Source: Pontibaca methylaminivorans | GTDB lineage: Bacteria; Pseudomonadota; Alphaproteobacteria; Rhodobacterales; Rhodobacteraceae | Direction of reading: 5' to 3' | Length of the DNA: 64,000 nucleotides | Assembly (NCBI RefSeq): GCF_900156525.1 | Contig: NZ_FTPS01000003.1 | Span: 1-64,000 of the forward strand | In this document: positions 55,865 to 64,000 of the stretch, piece by piece | Layout: every line of letters starts with the position of its first letter | Numbering within the stretch: the first letter of the stretch is position 1 | The notes under the pieces: model-generated | The model's database searches: none | What the model saw: only the letters and a program-made list of their open reading frames with translations | What the model was told of the DNA's origin: nothing | Position numbers and translations under genes: made by a program

Positions 55865-56833
55865 TCAGACCGCCAGCATCCGTTCGACCGCTCGGCGCGC
55901 ATCATCGGCGATGGCGGGATCGACGCTGACCTCGTGACGGCCCTGTTCCAGCGCCTCGCGGATGTTGCGCAGGCTGATCCGCTTCATGTGCGGACAGAGG
56001 TTGCAGGGACGGATGAATTCAACATCGGGATGGTCGAGCGCCACATTGTCGCTCATCGAACATTCGGTGAGCAGCACCACCCGCGCGGGTTTGCGGGTGC
56101 CGACGAAATCCGACATGACCGCGGTCGAGCCCGAGAAATCGGCCTCGGCCACGACCTCGGGCGGGCATTCGGGATGCGCGAGCACGGTGACGCCCGGCCA
56201 GGATTCGCGCAGGCCGCGCACCTCTTCGGCGGTGAACAGTTCGTGCACCTCGCAGCGGCCCTTCCAGGCGACGATCTCGACCCCGGTTTCGCGGGCCACG
56301 TTGCGGGCCAGGTATTCGTCGGGGATCATCAGCACCTTGGGCACGCCGAGCGATTCGACGACGCGCACCGCATTGCCCGAGGTGCAGCAGATATCGGAGG
56401 CCGCCTTGACCGCGGCCGACGTGTTCACATAGGTGACGACCGGCACGCCGGGATGGGCCTCGCGCAGCAGGGCGATGTCCTCGGCGGTGATCGAATCCGC
56501 CAGCGAACAGCCTGCCTGCGTATCGGGGATCAGCACGGTCTTGCCCGGATTGAGCAGCTTTGCCGTCTCGGCCATGAAATGCACGCCGGCAAGGACGATC
56601 ACCTCGGCATCGACCTCCACCGCCTTGCGGGCAAGGGCGAGGCTGTCACCGACAATATCCGCGACCCCGTGGAAGATCTCCGGCGTCTGGTAGTTATGCG
56701 CAAGGATCACCGCGTTTTTCTCGCGCTTGAGGTCGAGAATCGCCGCGATGTCATCCTCGAACAGCATCCAGTCCGGGGCCGGGATGATCCGGCTTACGCG
56801 GTCATAAAGATGCGGCAGGCGAAGGTCGGTCAT
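55865..56833 (-). CDS. nadA: Quinolinate synthase
   Basis: 322 aa from the ATG at 56833 ([10 protein letters not shown]) with CAGGAGATTCC upstream. It is a [4Fe-4S] enzyme that condenses iminoaspartate and dihydroxyacetone phosphate. Cys ligands are likely in [19 protein letters not shown] and [10 protein letters not shown], with AHNYQTPEI near the start. Operon nadA-nadC; nadB (aspartate oxidase) is not in the window. Confidence 0.95.
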   Translation of the reverse strand: MTDLRLPHLYDRVSRIIPAPDWMLFEDDIAAILDLKREKNAVILAHNYQTPEIFHGVADIVGDSLALARKAVEVDAEVIVLAGVHFMAETAKLLNPGKTVLIPDTQAGCSLADSITAEDIALLREAHPGVPVVTYVNTSAAVKAASDICCTSGNAVRVVESLGVPKVLMIPDEYLARNVARETGVEIVAWKGRCEVHELFTAEEVRGLRESWPGVTVLAHPECPPEVVAEADFSGSTAVMSDFVGTRKPARVVLLTECSMSDNVALDHPDVEFIRPCNLCPHMKRISLRNIREALEQGRHEVSVDPAIADDARRAVERMLAV

Positions 56834-56876
56834 GGAATCTCCTGGCCCTTCAAACATGAGCAGATTGGACGGCAGG

Positions 56877-56903
56877 CTTATTCTCGGGTTGAGGATATGT
56901 CAA
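56877..56903 (-). promoter_or_regulatory. Promoter candidate for nadA-nadC overlapping the nadQ stop
   Basis: TTGACA (56903-56898) overlaps the stop codon of nadQ; AATAAG/ATAAGC follows 15-16 bases later (56882-56876). The leader would be about 35-40 bases. Confidence 0.4.
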
Positions 56904-57793
56904 TGACGCAGCACCGGCAGCCGCGATCCCGACAGGGCCCGTGCCTCGAGGATCGCGGAGCGGTAGCGGAACAGCTTGGCCGGGCGGCCGCCGGTGGCGG
57001 CGGACATCTCGCCGGTTTCCTCGACCAGTTCCTGCTGGTCGATCTGGCGGCGGAAATTCGACTTGTGCAACCGCAGCCCCGACAGCGCCTCGACCGTGCG
57101 TTGCAGCTGCAGGAGGGTGAAGCTCTCGGGCAGGAGCTCGAACACGACCGGGTGGTATTTGATCTTTGCCCGCAGCCGCGCGATGCCGGTCGCGAGGATC
57201 CGGCGGTGATCGCCCCCCATCCTGCGCCCGAAGGCGGCATGGGCGGGCCGGGTCATGCTTTCGGCCAGCCCCGCCTCGTAAAGCAGTTCGTAACGCTGGA
57301 GCGCGAGTTCCTCGTTCCAGGGCATGTCATTGAGGCCAAAGACGAAATCGACGCGCTGGCGGCGCAGCGGATCATCGCCTGCCCAGCCGGCGAGCCGGGC
57401 GGCGATTTCGTCCGGTATCGGCGGCGGGCGCAGGCGCCGGTCCTCCCAGGGGAAATAGTCATACCAGCCGTGCCACTCCGGCTGCCCCGCTGCCGGTGCC
57501 GGCTGTTCGCGCACGAGCCCGAGATAACCGATCGAGATGCGCCGCGCGCCGGGGGGCGTGCGTGGTTCACGGTCGAGGTCGGCAAAGGTGTAAAGCTGTT
57601 CAAGATAGCCGACGGGATGGCCGGTCTGGCTTTCGATCCAGGCCCGCAGCCCGGATTGCAGGCTGCGATGGCCCGGATCGAAGGGGCCGGACGGCAGCGC
57701 CTGGCCGGCCCGCACCGTCATGACGCGGGGCTCGTCATCGGTGACGGCGACCAGAACGGCAATCAGTTCGGCATGAGCAAGTCCCGAGGACAA
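56900..57793 (-). CDS. nadQ: NadQ-type NAD biosynthesis repressor (Nudix-like domain with C-terminal winged helix)
   Basis: 297 aa from a TTG at 57793, eight bases after AAAGG. Residues about 10-160 form a Nudix-fold domain lacking a recognisable Nudix box, so likely a ligand sensor, not a hydrolase. The C-terminal 100 residues have the winged-helix pattern SFTLLQLQRTVEALSGLRLH and ETGEMSAATGGRPAKLFRYR. NadQ/NrtR-type regulators of the COG4111 group repress nadABC in alphaproteobacteria, and nadA-nadC lies directly downstream. Confidence 0.85.
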   Translation of the reverse strand: MSSGLAHAELIAVLVAVTDDEPRVMTVRAGQALPSGPFDPGHRSLQSGLRAWIESQTGHPVGYLEQLYTFADLDREPRTPPGARRISIGYLGLVREQPAPAAGQPEWHGWYDYFPWEDRRLRPPPIPDEIAARLAGWAGDDPLRRQRVDFVFGLNDMPWNEELALQRYELLYEAGLAESMTRPAHAAFGRRMGGDHRRILATGIARLRAKIKYHPVVFELLPESFTLLQLQRTVEALSGLRLHKSNFRRQIDQQELVEETGEMSAATGGRPAKLFRYRSAILEARALSGSRLPVLRH

Positions 57794-57920
57794 CGGCAGA
57801 CCTTTCCTGACAGGACGACCGGGATAGCATCCTCGCCGGTCTTGGCAAGCGGTCGCCGGTTTTCCCCGCGGGCTGCGGGGCGGCGGCGCCCGCTCCGGCC
57901 CGCCGCCCGGGTTTCAGCGC

Positions 57921-58511
57921 CTATGAACCGGCGCTTTCGGTCGCGGGGGCGCGCAGGGTCGCCAGTGCGCCGCTCCATTTCAGCAGCTCGTCCAGCATCT
58001 GCTGCGCGGAGTGCTCCACCGGGTCGTTCGAGACGAAGCGCCCCTCGTCGTCGAGCGATTTCCCGACCATCGGCACCATGACGCCCTCGACCATCGGCAT
58101 CATCTTGAGCGTCGTCACAAGCTGCTTGGCGATCTGCACCGCGCGGATTCCGCCCGAGACACCGCCGTAGGAGACAAAGCCGCAGGGTTTGTAGTTCCAT
58201 TCGCGATAGACGTAGTTCAGCGCATTCACCAGCGACGGCGGCGGGCTGAAGTTGTATTCGGGGGTCACGAAGACATAGGCATCGGCCTGTTCGACGCTGC
58301 GCGCCCATCTCTTGGTGTGCGGCAGTTCGTATTGCTGCATCACCGGGTGGCGGGGCTCGTTGTAGATCGGCAGGTCGAAATCCGCGAGGTCGACCAGATG
58401 CGCGTCGAATTCCCCGTGCCGGCCGGCATAGTCCCGGAACCACTGCGCAACCGCGGGGCCGACACGTCCCGGCCGGGTGCTGGCGATGATGATGTGAAGT
58501 CTGGGTTTCAA
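57921..58511 (-). CDS. NADPH-dependent FMN reductase family protein
   Basis: 196 aa from a TTG at 58511, seven bases after AAGGAG, the best start. Flavodoxin-like fold: phosphate loop IIASTRPGRVGPAV (residues about 7-20) and TPEYNFSPPPSLVNAL, the FMN-contact motif. It likely reduces FMN or quinones with NADPH; exact substrate unknown. Stands alone on the minus strand. Confidence 0.88.
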   Translation of the reverse strand: MKPRLHIIIASTRPGRVGPAVAQWFRDYAGRHGEFDAHLVDLADFDLPIYNEPRHPVMQQYELPHTKRWARSVEQADAYVFVTPEYNFSPPPSLVNALNYVYREWNYKPCGFVSYGGVSGGIRAVQIAKQLVTTLKMMPMVEGVMVPMVGKSLDDEGRFVSNDPVEHSAQQMLDELLKWSGALATLRAPATESAGS

Positions 58512-58906
58512 GCTGGTTCTCCTTGATATGTGGTCGTCATGGCCGTTGCTCCTGCCCGGGTGCGGCTGCCCCGGTCGGCCGGGAGCATGTTCGGTTGTCA
58601 TGGCGTTGACATACACATGTGCCGACCGATCCGTAACAGGGCAAGTTCCGCACGCATCGTCCTGTTTCCAGAACGATACGTGTCGTGGACCCGGCCGGAC
58701 GCCCGGGTGCCTTGCTGTTCCATCAGGGGAACGCTGCGGCCCTGTTTCGCCGCCTTATTCCCCGCTCTCTCCCGTGATAGGACGACAGCGACAGCGAAAG
58801 CAGGGGCGTGCCCGCCGCCAATCGGCGGCATGTGCCCCGTTGTCCGCAAATCCCGCGCCGCCCCTCTGGCCGCGCGCCCACGCCAACCGAAAACCGGAGC
58901 ACGATC
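58512..58906. other. Intergenic region between the FMN reductase and yceI
   Basis: No supported gene. Divergent promoters are expected here. I cannot name a regulatory site. Confidence 0.45.
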
Positions 58907-59548
58907 ATGAAGGCATTCGATCACATCACCACTAGGCTGCTGTCCGCGGGTTTCCTCGCCGCGCTCGCCCTTCCGGCCTCTGCGGCCGAGCAGACCTATG
59001 CGCTCGACCCCACGCATACGCAGGTGCAGGCGAACTGGAACCACCTCGGCTTTTCCAATCCCGGCGCGGCCTTCAGCATCAAGGAGGGCACGCTGATCTG
59101 GAACGACGAGAATCCGCTCGACTCCAGCGTCACCGTGACCATTCCCGTCAACAGTGTGGACACCCGGGTGCCGCTGCTCGACGAAACCTTCAGGACCGAA
59201 TATTTCAAGGCCGACGAATTTCCCGAGATCACCTTTGAAAGCACCGGAGCCACGCGCGTCGGCCAGTCCGACGACTACCGGATCACGGGTGATCTGACTA
59301 TGCACGGGGTGACGCGCCCCGTGGTGCTCGATGCCACGCTGAACCACATGGGCGAGCATCCGATGCTCGAGACGCCGGCGATCGGCTTCGATGCGACGAC
59401 CACCATCCGGCGTTCCGAATTCGGGCTGGATGCCGAGGTTCCCTTCGTCAGCGACGAGGTGACGATCACGATTACCGGCGAAGCCGTCGATCCCGAAGCG
59501 CTCGAAGGGTTTCTCGAGATGATCGAATACGCCCCGGACTGGGACTGA
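58907..59548 (+). CDS. yceI: YceI family periplasmic protein
   Basis: 213 aa from the ATG at 58907 after CGGAGCACGATC. A signal peptide (about residues 1-26, ending ASA) precedes the lipocalin-like YceI fold, with YALDPTHTQVQANWNHLGFSN at its start and LTMHGVTRPVVLDATLN. Homologues bind polyisoprenoids such as octaprenol and respond to alkaline or stress conditions. Stand-alone. Confidence 0.93.
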   Translation: MKAFDHITTRLLSAGFLAALALPASAAEQTYALDPTHTQVQANWNHLGFSNPGAAFSIKEGTLIWNDENPLDSSVTVTIPVNSVDTRVPLLDETFRTEYFKADEFPEITFESTGATRVGQSDDYRITGDLTMHGVTRPVVLDATLNHMGEHPMLETPAIGFDATTTIRRSEFGLDAEVPFVSDEVTITITGEAVDPEALEGFLEMIEYAPDWD

Positions 59549-59671
59549 CTGACCCCCGGGCCTGACGACGGCTGCCGCCCCACGCCCGGACCGCCCACCG
59601 GATCCGGCGGGCCGGCAGCGCCGCGTCATGTCCTGACGGCGATTCCTCGGGTTTCGTAAAACGAGAACATA

Positions 59672-59706
59672 GAAAACCGGCGGCAGGGCAGGTGCCCGCC
59701 GCCGGT
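59672..59706 (-). terminator. Rho-independent terminator of the pirin gene
   Basis: Minus strand: ACCGGCGGC pairs with GCCGCCGGT across a GC-rich loop and ends in TTTT. It begins 18 bases after the pirin stop. Confidence 0.75.
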
Positions 59707-59723
59707 CTTGGTGCGTCGCGCGT

Positions 59724-60590
59724 TCAGGCCGGGATCCGGCCGAAACGGCCGCTGCGGACATCGGCGAAGGCCTGGCGGATCTCCTCCTCCGTGTTCATCA
59801 CGAACGGGCCGTGCCCCGCGATCGGCTCGTTTATCGGCTCACCGCCGAGCAGCAGCAGCCTTGCGTCGCTTTCCGCCGAGAGCACGAGGCCGGTGCCGGC
59901 GCGATCCAGAACCACCATCTGCCCGTCCTGCACGGGCCCGCCCCCGTTCACCCGCAGCCGGCCGGCGAGCACGACCACGGCCAGCGTGTGCCCCTCGGGC
60001 AGGTCGAAAGCAGCGCTTTTCCCCGCAGTCACCCGCAGATCCCAGACGTTCAGCGGCGTATGGGTCCGGGCCGGGCCATGCGCCCCGCCGTATTCGCCTG
60101 CAATGACCCGCACCGTGCCGCCATCATCCGGCAATGGAACGCTCGGGATGCTGCCGTTTTCAAGAAGCTGGTAATGCGGCGCGGCCATCTTGTCGGCGGC
60201 GGGCAGGTTCACCCAGAGCTGCACCATCTCGAACGGGCCACCCTTGCGGGTATAGTCGTGCGAGTGGAACTCTTCGTGCAGGATGCCGGAGGCGGCCGTC
60301 ATCCATTGCACGTCACCGGGGCCGATCTTTCCGCCGGCACCGGTCGAGTCGCGATGTTCGACCTCGCCGTCATAGACGATGGTGACGGTCTCGAATCCGC
60401 GATGCGGATGCGCGCCGACGCCGCGCGGCGTCTGTGCCGGTTCGAAATGCGCCGGTCCCGCATGATCGAGCAGCAGAAACGGGCTCATCTGCGCGCCGTC
60501 GCTCTGGTAGTTGAACAGCGAGCGGACGGGAAAGCCGTCGCCGACCCAGTGTCCGTTCGGGGCGTTGTGGATTCCAAGGATTTTCTTCAT
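59724..60590 (-). CDS. Pirin family protein
   Basis: 288 aa, family length. Two cupin domains. Metal ligands of pirin are likely in GAHPHRGFETVTIV (two His) and TAASGILHEEFHS (His, Glu). Bacterial pirins include quercetin dioxygenases and redox-responsive regulators. Divergent from a LysR gene, a common pirin arrangement, with 119 bp between starts. Confidence 0.92.
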   Translation of the reverse strand: MKKILGIHNAPNGHWVGDGFPVRSLFNYQSDGAQMSPFLLLDHAGPAHFEPAQTPRGVGAHPHRGFETVTIVYDGEVEHRDSTGAGGKIGPGDVQWMTAASGILHEEFHSHDYTRKGGPFEMVQLWVNLPAADKMAAPHYQLLENGSIPSVPLPDDGGTVRVIAGEYGGAHGPARTHTPLNVWDLRVTAGKSAAFDLPEGHTLAVVVLAGRLRVNGGGPVQDGQMVVLDRAGTGLVLSAESDARLLLLGGEPINEPIAGHGPFVMNTEEEIRQAFADVRSGRFGRIPA

Positions 60591-60709
60591 GAGCCTTCTC
60601 CCGGTTTCATTGGTTCAAAACCTGGATCCGAAGATAGGAACGGAACGGTTGCGCAGATAGTGCTCCGAAAATACACTCAGCATCTCATCAGTGGAACGAT
60701 GGCGGGGCC

Positions 60710-61615
60710 ATGCAGGATCTGAACGATCTCTATTATTTCGCGCAGGTGGTGGAGCACCGCGGCTTTGCCCCGGCCGGCCGGGCGCTCGGCGTGCCGAAAT
60801 CCCGCCTGAGCCGCCGTATCGCCCTGCTTGAGGAACGCCTTGGCGTGCGGTTGATCCAGCGCTCGACCCGGCGCTTTTCCGTGACCGAGATCGGACAGAT
60901 CTATTACACCCATTGCAAGGCGGTCCTGGTCGAGGCGAGGGCGGCACAGGACGCGATCGCCATGCACCGTTCCGAACCCTGCGGGGTCATTCGGGTGACC
61001 TGTCCGGTGGCGCTGCTCGATACCATCATTGGCCCGATGGTCGCTGATTTCCTCGGCCGGAATCCGGGGGTGGAGCTGCATCTCGAGGCGACGAACCGGC
61101 GGGTCGACCTGATCGAAGAGGGGGTCGATGTCGCGTTGCGCGTCCGTCTGCCGCCGCTTCAGGACAGCGAACTCGTGCTGCGCGTGCTGGCGGAGTTCGA
61201 CCAGCATCTGGTCGCAGGCCCCACGCTCCTGGCCGGGCATGGCGAGCCGCGGGAGCCGGCCGACCTGGCGCGGCTGCCGAGCCTCGCGCTGGCCCAGCCG
61301 CAGGGCGATCACCGCTGGACCCTGTACGGCCCCGATGATGCGAAGGCCGAGGTGCATCACCACCCGCGCCTGATCACGCGCGGCATGTTCGCCCTGCGCG
61401 ATGCCGCCATGGCGGGGGTCGGCGTCGTCCAGCTTCCGGTTATGGTCACAAGTACGGAGATCGCGCGCGGCCGGCTGGTCCCGGTCCTGCCCGACTGGCA
61501 GCCGCGGCGCGAGATCGTGCATGCGGTGTTTCCCTCGCGCCGCGGCCTGCTGCCATCGGTGCGCGCCTTTGTCGATCATCTGGTCGCGGGCTTTTCCGGG
61601 CGGGGCGCGGTCTGA
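60710..61615 (+). CDS. LysR-family transcriptional regulator next to pirin
   Basis: 301 aa. N-terminal wHTH (MQDLNDLYYFAQVVEHRGFA, then KSRLSRRIALLEERLGVRL) and a LysR substrate domain. It is divergent from pirin and upstream of glutathionyl-hydroquinone reductase, wrbA and SDR genes, so it probably controls this quinone/electrophile group. Effector unknown. Confidence 0.92.
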   Translation: MQDLNDLYYFAQVVEHRGFAPAGRALGVPKSRLSRRIALLEERLGVRLIQRSTRRFSVTEIGQIYYTHCKAVLVEARAAQDAIAMHRSEPCGVIRVTCPVALLDTIIGPMVADFLGRNPGVELHLEATNRRVDLIEEGVDVALRVRLPPLQDSELVLRVLAEFDQHLVAGPTLLAGHGEPREPADLARLPSLALAQPQGDHRWTLYGPDDAKAEVHHHPRLITRGMFALRDAAMAGVGVVQLPVMVTSTEIARGRLVPVLPDWQPRREIVHAVFPSRRGLLPSVRAFVDHLVAGFSGRGAV

Positions 61616-61715
61616 CCGACGGCGGCCGCCCGCGGCCGGCAGCGTAGCGCGACAGAGGGACCTGATCGTTCTGCCAGCGGGACACTCAGGCGCAATATCG
61701 GCTGTTTGTCCGCCC

Positions 61716-61746
61716 GTCGTCCTGCATTATATCATTATTGCACGAC
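61716..61746 (+). promoter_or_regulatory. Operator candidate before the glutathionyl-hydroquinone reductase gene
   Basis: GTCGT...ACGAC flank a 21-base AT-rich core that itself has TGCA at both ends (61723-61726 and 61739-61742). The site is 31-62 bases upstream of the ATG and includes a TATATC-like -10. Weak evidence, by eye. Confidence 0.3.
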
Positions 61747-61777
61747 AAGACAGGACGGCAACCGGAAGGAGGCGCAG

Positions 61778-62764
61778 ATGGGGCTGCTCGTAGACGGGAA
61801 ATGGCACGACCAGTGGTATGACACGGCGAAGACCGGCGGCAAGTTCGTCCGCTCGGCGGCGCAGTTCCGCAACTGGATCACCCCGGACGGCAGCGCCGGC
61901 CCATCGGGACGTGGCGGGTTCCGGGCCGAGGCCGGGCGCTATCATCTTTATGTCTCGCTCGCCTGTCCCTGGGCCTGCCGGCTGCTGATCATGCGGGTTC
62001 TGAAGGGGCTTGAGGGCATGATCGGCCTTTCGGTCGTCAATCCCTACATGGGCGAGAACGGCTGGACCTTTGCCCCGGCCCCCGGCGTGATCGCCGACCC
62101 GATCGGGGGGGCGGATTTCCTTTATCAGGTCTATCTGCGCGCCGACCCGGATTATTCGGGCCGGGTGACGGTGCCGGTGCTCTGGGATCTGCAGGAAAAC
62201 ACCATCGTCAGCAATGAATCGGCCGAGATCATGCGCATGTTCAATTCCGCCTTTGACGGAATCGGCGCCGCGCCCGGAGACTACGCGCCGCAGGCGCTTC
62301 TGCCGGAAATCGACCGGATCAATGCCGAGGTCTATGACCGGGTGAACAACGGCGTCTACAAGGCCGGCTTTGCCACCGAACAGGCGGTCTACGAACAGGA
62401 AGTGACCGCGCTTTTCGCCGAACTCGACCGGCTGAACGACTTGCTCGGCCGGCAGCGCTTTCTGCTGGGCGATCAGGTCACCGAGGCGGACTGGCGCCTG
62501 TTCACCACGCTGATCCGTTTCGATGCCGTCTATTACGGCCATTTCAAATGCAACCTGCGCCGTCTGGTCGATTATCCCGATCTCTGGGCCTATACGCGCG
62601 AGCTTTATCAATGGCCGGGCGTCGCCGGGACGGTCGATTTCGACCATATCAAGCAGCATTATTACCGCAGCCATCCGACCATCAACCCGAACGGCATCGT
62701 GCCGAAGGGGCCGGTGCTCGACCTGATGCAGCCGCCGGAGCGCGAACATGTGCCCGCGGACTGA
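61778..62764 (+). CDS. yqjG: Glutathionyl-hydroquinone reductase (YqjG/ECM4 type)
   Basis: 328 aa from the ATG at 61778 after AAGGAGGCGCAG. An Xi-class GST that removes glutathione from glutathionyl-hydroquinones; the catalytic Cys is in [12 protein letters not shown], and [27 protein letters not shown] and the C-terminal [19 protein letters not shown] are family motifs. Second in a group with LysR, wrbA and an SDR. Confidence 0.95.
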   Translation: MGLLVDGKWHDQWYDTAKTGGKFVRSAAQFRNWITPDGSAGPSGRGGFRAEAGRYHLYVSLACPWACRLLIMRVLKGLEGMIGLSVVNPYMGENGWTFAPAPGVIADPIGGADFLYQVYLRADPDYSGRVTVPVLWDLQENTIVSNESAEIMRMFNSAFDGIGAAPGDYAPQALLPEIDRINAEVYDRVNNGVYKAGFATEQAVYEQEVTALFAELDRLNDLLGRQRFLLGDQVTEADWRLFTTLIRFDAVYYGHFKCNLRRLVDYPDLWAYTRELYQWPGVAGTVDFDHIKQHYYRSHPTINPNGIVPKGPVLDLMQPPEREHVPAD

Positions 62765-62832
62765 CCGCAGACAGATACTTGCTGCAGACAGCCACTGACC
62801 GAAAACAGACCATGAAACCGAAAGGACGGAAA

Positions 62833-63423
62833 ATGAGCGTGAAACTCGCCATCATCTATTATTCGACCTATGGCACCAATCACCGGATGGCCAGTATCGC
62901 CGCCGAGGCCGCCCGCGATGCCGGGGCCGAGGTGCGGCTTCTTAAGGCGCCCGAGACTGTTCCGGCCGATGTGGTCGCCGGGGTCGATGCCTGGCAGGCC
63001 CAGGCCGAGGCGAGCGCGGACGTGCCCGCCGCTACGGTCGAGGACATGAAATGGGCCGATGCCTATCTGTTCTCGGCGCCGACGCGCTTTGGCGTCATGG
63101 CCAGCCAGATGCGCGCCTTCATCGACACGCTGGGCGGGTTCTGGGCCGAGGGCGGGTTTGCCGGAAAGCCGGTTTCGGCCATGACATCGGCGCAGAACGC
63201 CCACGGCGGGCAGGAAACCACGCTGCTGTCGTTCTACACCAGCGCGATCCATTGGGGGTCGGTCGTGGTGGCGCCGGGCTATACCTCGCCCGCGATCTTC
63301 AAGACCGGCGGCAACCCCTATGGCTACAGCCACACACAAGGGGCCGAGTTTACCGAAGAGGCAAAGACCGTGATTGGCGACCAGGCCGGCCGCCTTGTCG
63401 AGATCGCGCAGAAACTGGCCTGA
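62833..63423 (+). CDS. wrbA: NAD(P)H:quinone oxidoreductase WrbA
   Basis: 196 aa from the ATG at 62833 ([17 protein letters not shown]) after AAAGGACGGAAA. Flavodoxin-like, FMN-binding; [22 protein letters not shown] and [16 protein letters not shown] are the WrbA motifs. It reduces quinones by two electrons, avoiding semiquinone radicals. 68 bp after the hydroquinone reductase gene. Confidence 0.93.
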   Translation: MSVKLAIIYYSTYGTNHRMASIAAEAARDAGAEVRLLKAPETVPADVVAGVDAWQAQAEASADVPAATVEDMKWADAYLFSAPTRFGVMASQMRAFIDTLGGFWAEGGFAGKPVSAMTSAQNAHGGQETTLLSFYTSAIHWGSVVVAPGYTSPAIFKTGGNPYGYSHTQGAEFTEEAKTVIGDQAGRLVEIAQKLA

Positions 63424-63515
63424 GGCAGCCTGCGGGCGGCAGGACATGCCCGCCGCCCCGGCAATCCATGCTATGACAGTGCCATGACACCAGCAGCACA
63501 GGGAGGACATCATTC

Positions 63516-64000
63516 ATGACAGCCATGCTCGAAGGCAGACAGGTCGTGGTGACCGGCGGCACCGGCGCATTGGGGCAAGCGGTCATCGACCGTCTGCTTG
63601 CCGAGGGCGCGACCTGCCACGTGCCAAGCCACCGCCGGCCGGGTTCGCTTGATGCCGCGGCGCGGGAGCGGCTCCATGTCGTGCCGGACATCGACCTGAC
63701 CGATCAGGCGGCGACGGACCGGTTTTTTGACGGGGTGCCCGGTCTCTGGGCCTCGGTCCATCTTGCCGGGGGGTTCGGCATGGGGCGGATCGCCGACAGC
63801 GAACGGGACGATTTCACCCGGCTGATGCAGATGAATGCGCTGACGGTGTTCCTTTGTTCGCGCGCGGCGGTGCGCAACATGCGTCGGACCGGGCAGGGTG
63901 GGCGGATCGTCAACGTCTCGGCCCGGCCGGGGATCGAGCAGCGGCAGGGCGCGCGCATGGTCGCCTATGGCGCAAGCAAGGCCGCGGTGGCGGCGATCAC
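63516..64000 (+). CDS. Short-chain dehydrogenase/reductase, N-terminal part (cut by window edge)
   Basis: 161 residues are in the window. NAD(P) motif VTGGTGALGQAVIDRLL (residues about 12-28), HLAGGFGMG as the NAG-like motif, NVSARPGI with the catalytic Ser, and YGASKAA with the catalytic Tyr and Lys just before the edge. The ATG at 63516 follows GGGAGG. Substrate unknown; it lies downstream of wrbA on the same strand. Confidence 0.9.
   Translation, partial: MTAMLEGRQVVVTGGTGALGQAVIDRLLAEGATCHVPSHRRPGSLDAAARERLHVVPDIDLTDQAATDRFFDGVPGLWASVHLAGGFGMGRIADSERDDFTRLMQMNALTVFLCSRAAVRNMRRTGQGGRIVNVSARPGIEQRQGARMVAYGASKAAVAAI

Overview
The window is a dense, GC-rich bacterial chromosome segment that reads as an alphaproteobacterium of the Rhodobacterales (Rhodobacteraceae/Paracoccaceae type). 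The evidence is the combination of GcrA, a COQ9-family protein next to rpsU, DUF1244, a NadQ-type NAD regulator, the membrane-bound ferritin MbfA under an Irr-type iron box, a GTTC-N7-GTTC-like LexA box before ruvCAB, TTAA-N7-TTAA (CtrA-type) sites, and the gene order and codon use. It is mostly core genome. I see no insertion sequence, prophage or CRISPR array, one tRNA (Arg, anticodon UCU) and no rRNA.

Layout. 1-5 kb: surface polysaccharide genes (galE partial, galU, a GT2 glycosyltransferase, kdsB) with cysQ, and an orphan ABC-2 permease reading the other way. 5-9 kb: glutathione-dependent formaldehyde oxidation (fghA and the class III alcohol dehydrogenase) with a NYN/LOTUS RNase-like gene and mbfA between them. 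9-13 kb: prmA, a DUF1127 gene, ruvCAB. 13-14 kb: a 241-aa membrane protein flanked by two 23/24-aa hydrophobic micropeptides. 14-27 kb: rpe, a GST, gcrA, a second orphan ABC-2 permease, argD-argF, a PiT phosphate transporter, a Nudix gene, gnd, hrpB, meaB. 27-30 kb: rpmB, a small secreted protein, lepA. 30-35.4 kb: the most accessory-looking part, with two small lipoproteins (entericidin type), small membrane and secreted proteins, tRNA-Arg, and sugE under a guanidine-II (mini-ykkC) riboswitch. 35-43 kb: accA, a dipeptide epimerase/D-amino-acid transaminase pair, a GT61 glycosyltransferase, DUF1244, pyk, rpmI-rplT, pheS. 43-50 kb: TM2 protein, pheT, ytoQ, mscL, mscS, ald, rpsU. 50-64 kb: COQ9, quinone oxidoreductase, a DsbA-like protein, lysR-yeiH, nadC, nadA, nadQ, an FMN reductase, yceI, and a quinone/electrophile defence group (pirin, LysR, glutathionyl-hydroquinone reductase, wrbA, a truncated SDR).

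The less obvious content is regulatory and small. It includes a clear guanidine-II riboswitch before sugE, an Irr box before mbfA, a LexA-like box before ruvC, CtrA-type sites before a DsbA-like gene and a TM2 gene, and three general-stress (EcfG-type GGAAC...GTT) promoter candidates before small proteins. There is also a four-copy intergenic repeat (core GATATTTCYGGCCAGAAG) that encodes the end of MeaB at one copy and supplies the ribosome binding site of the dipeptide epimerase at another, and lepA may be translated from a leaderless mRNA. All motif calls are by eye and are marked as such.
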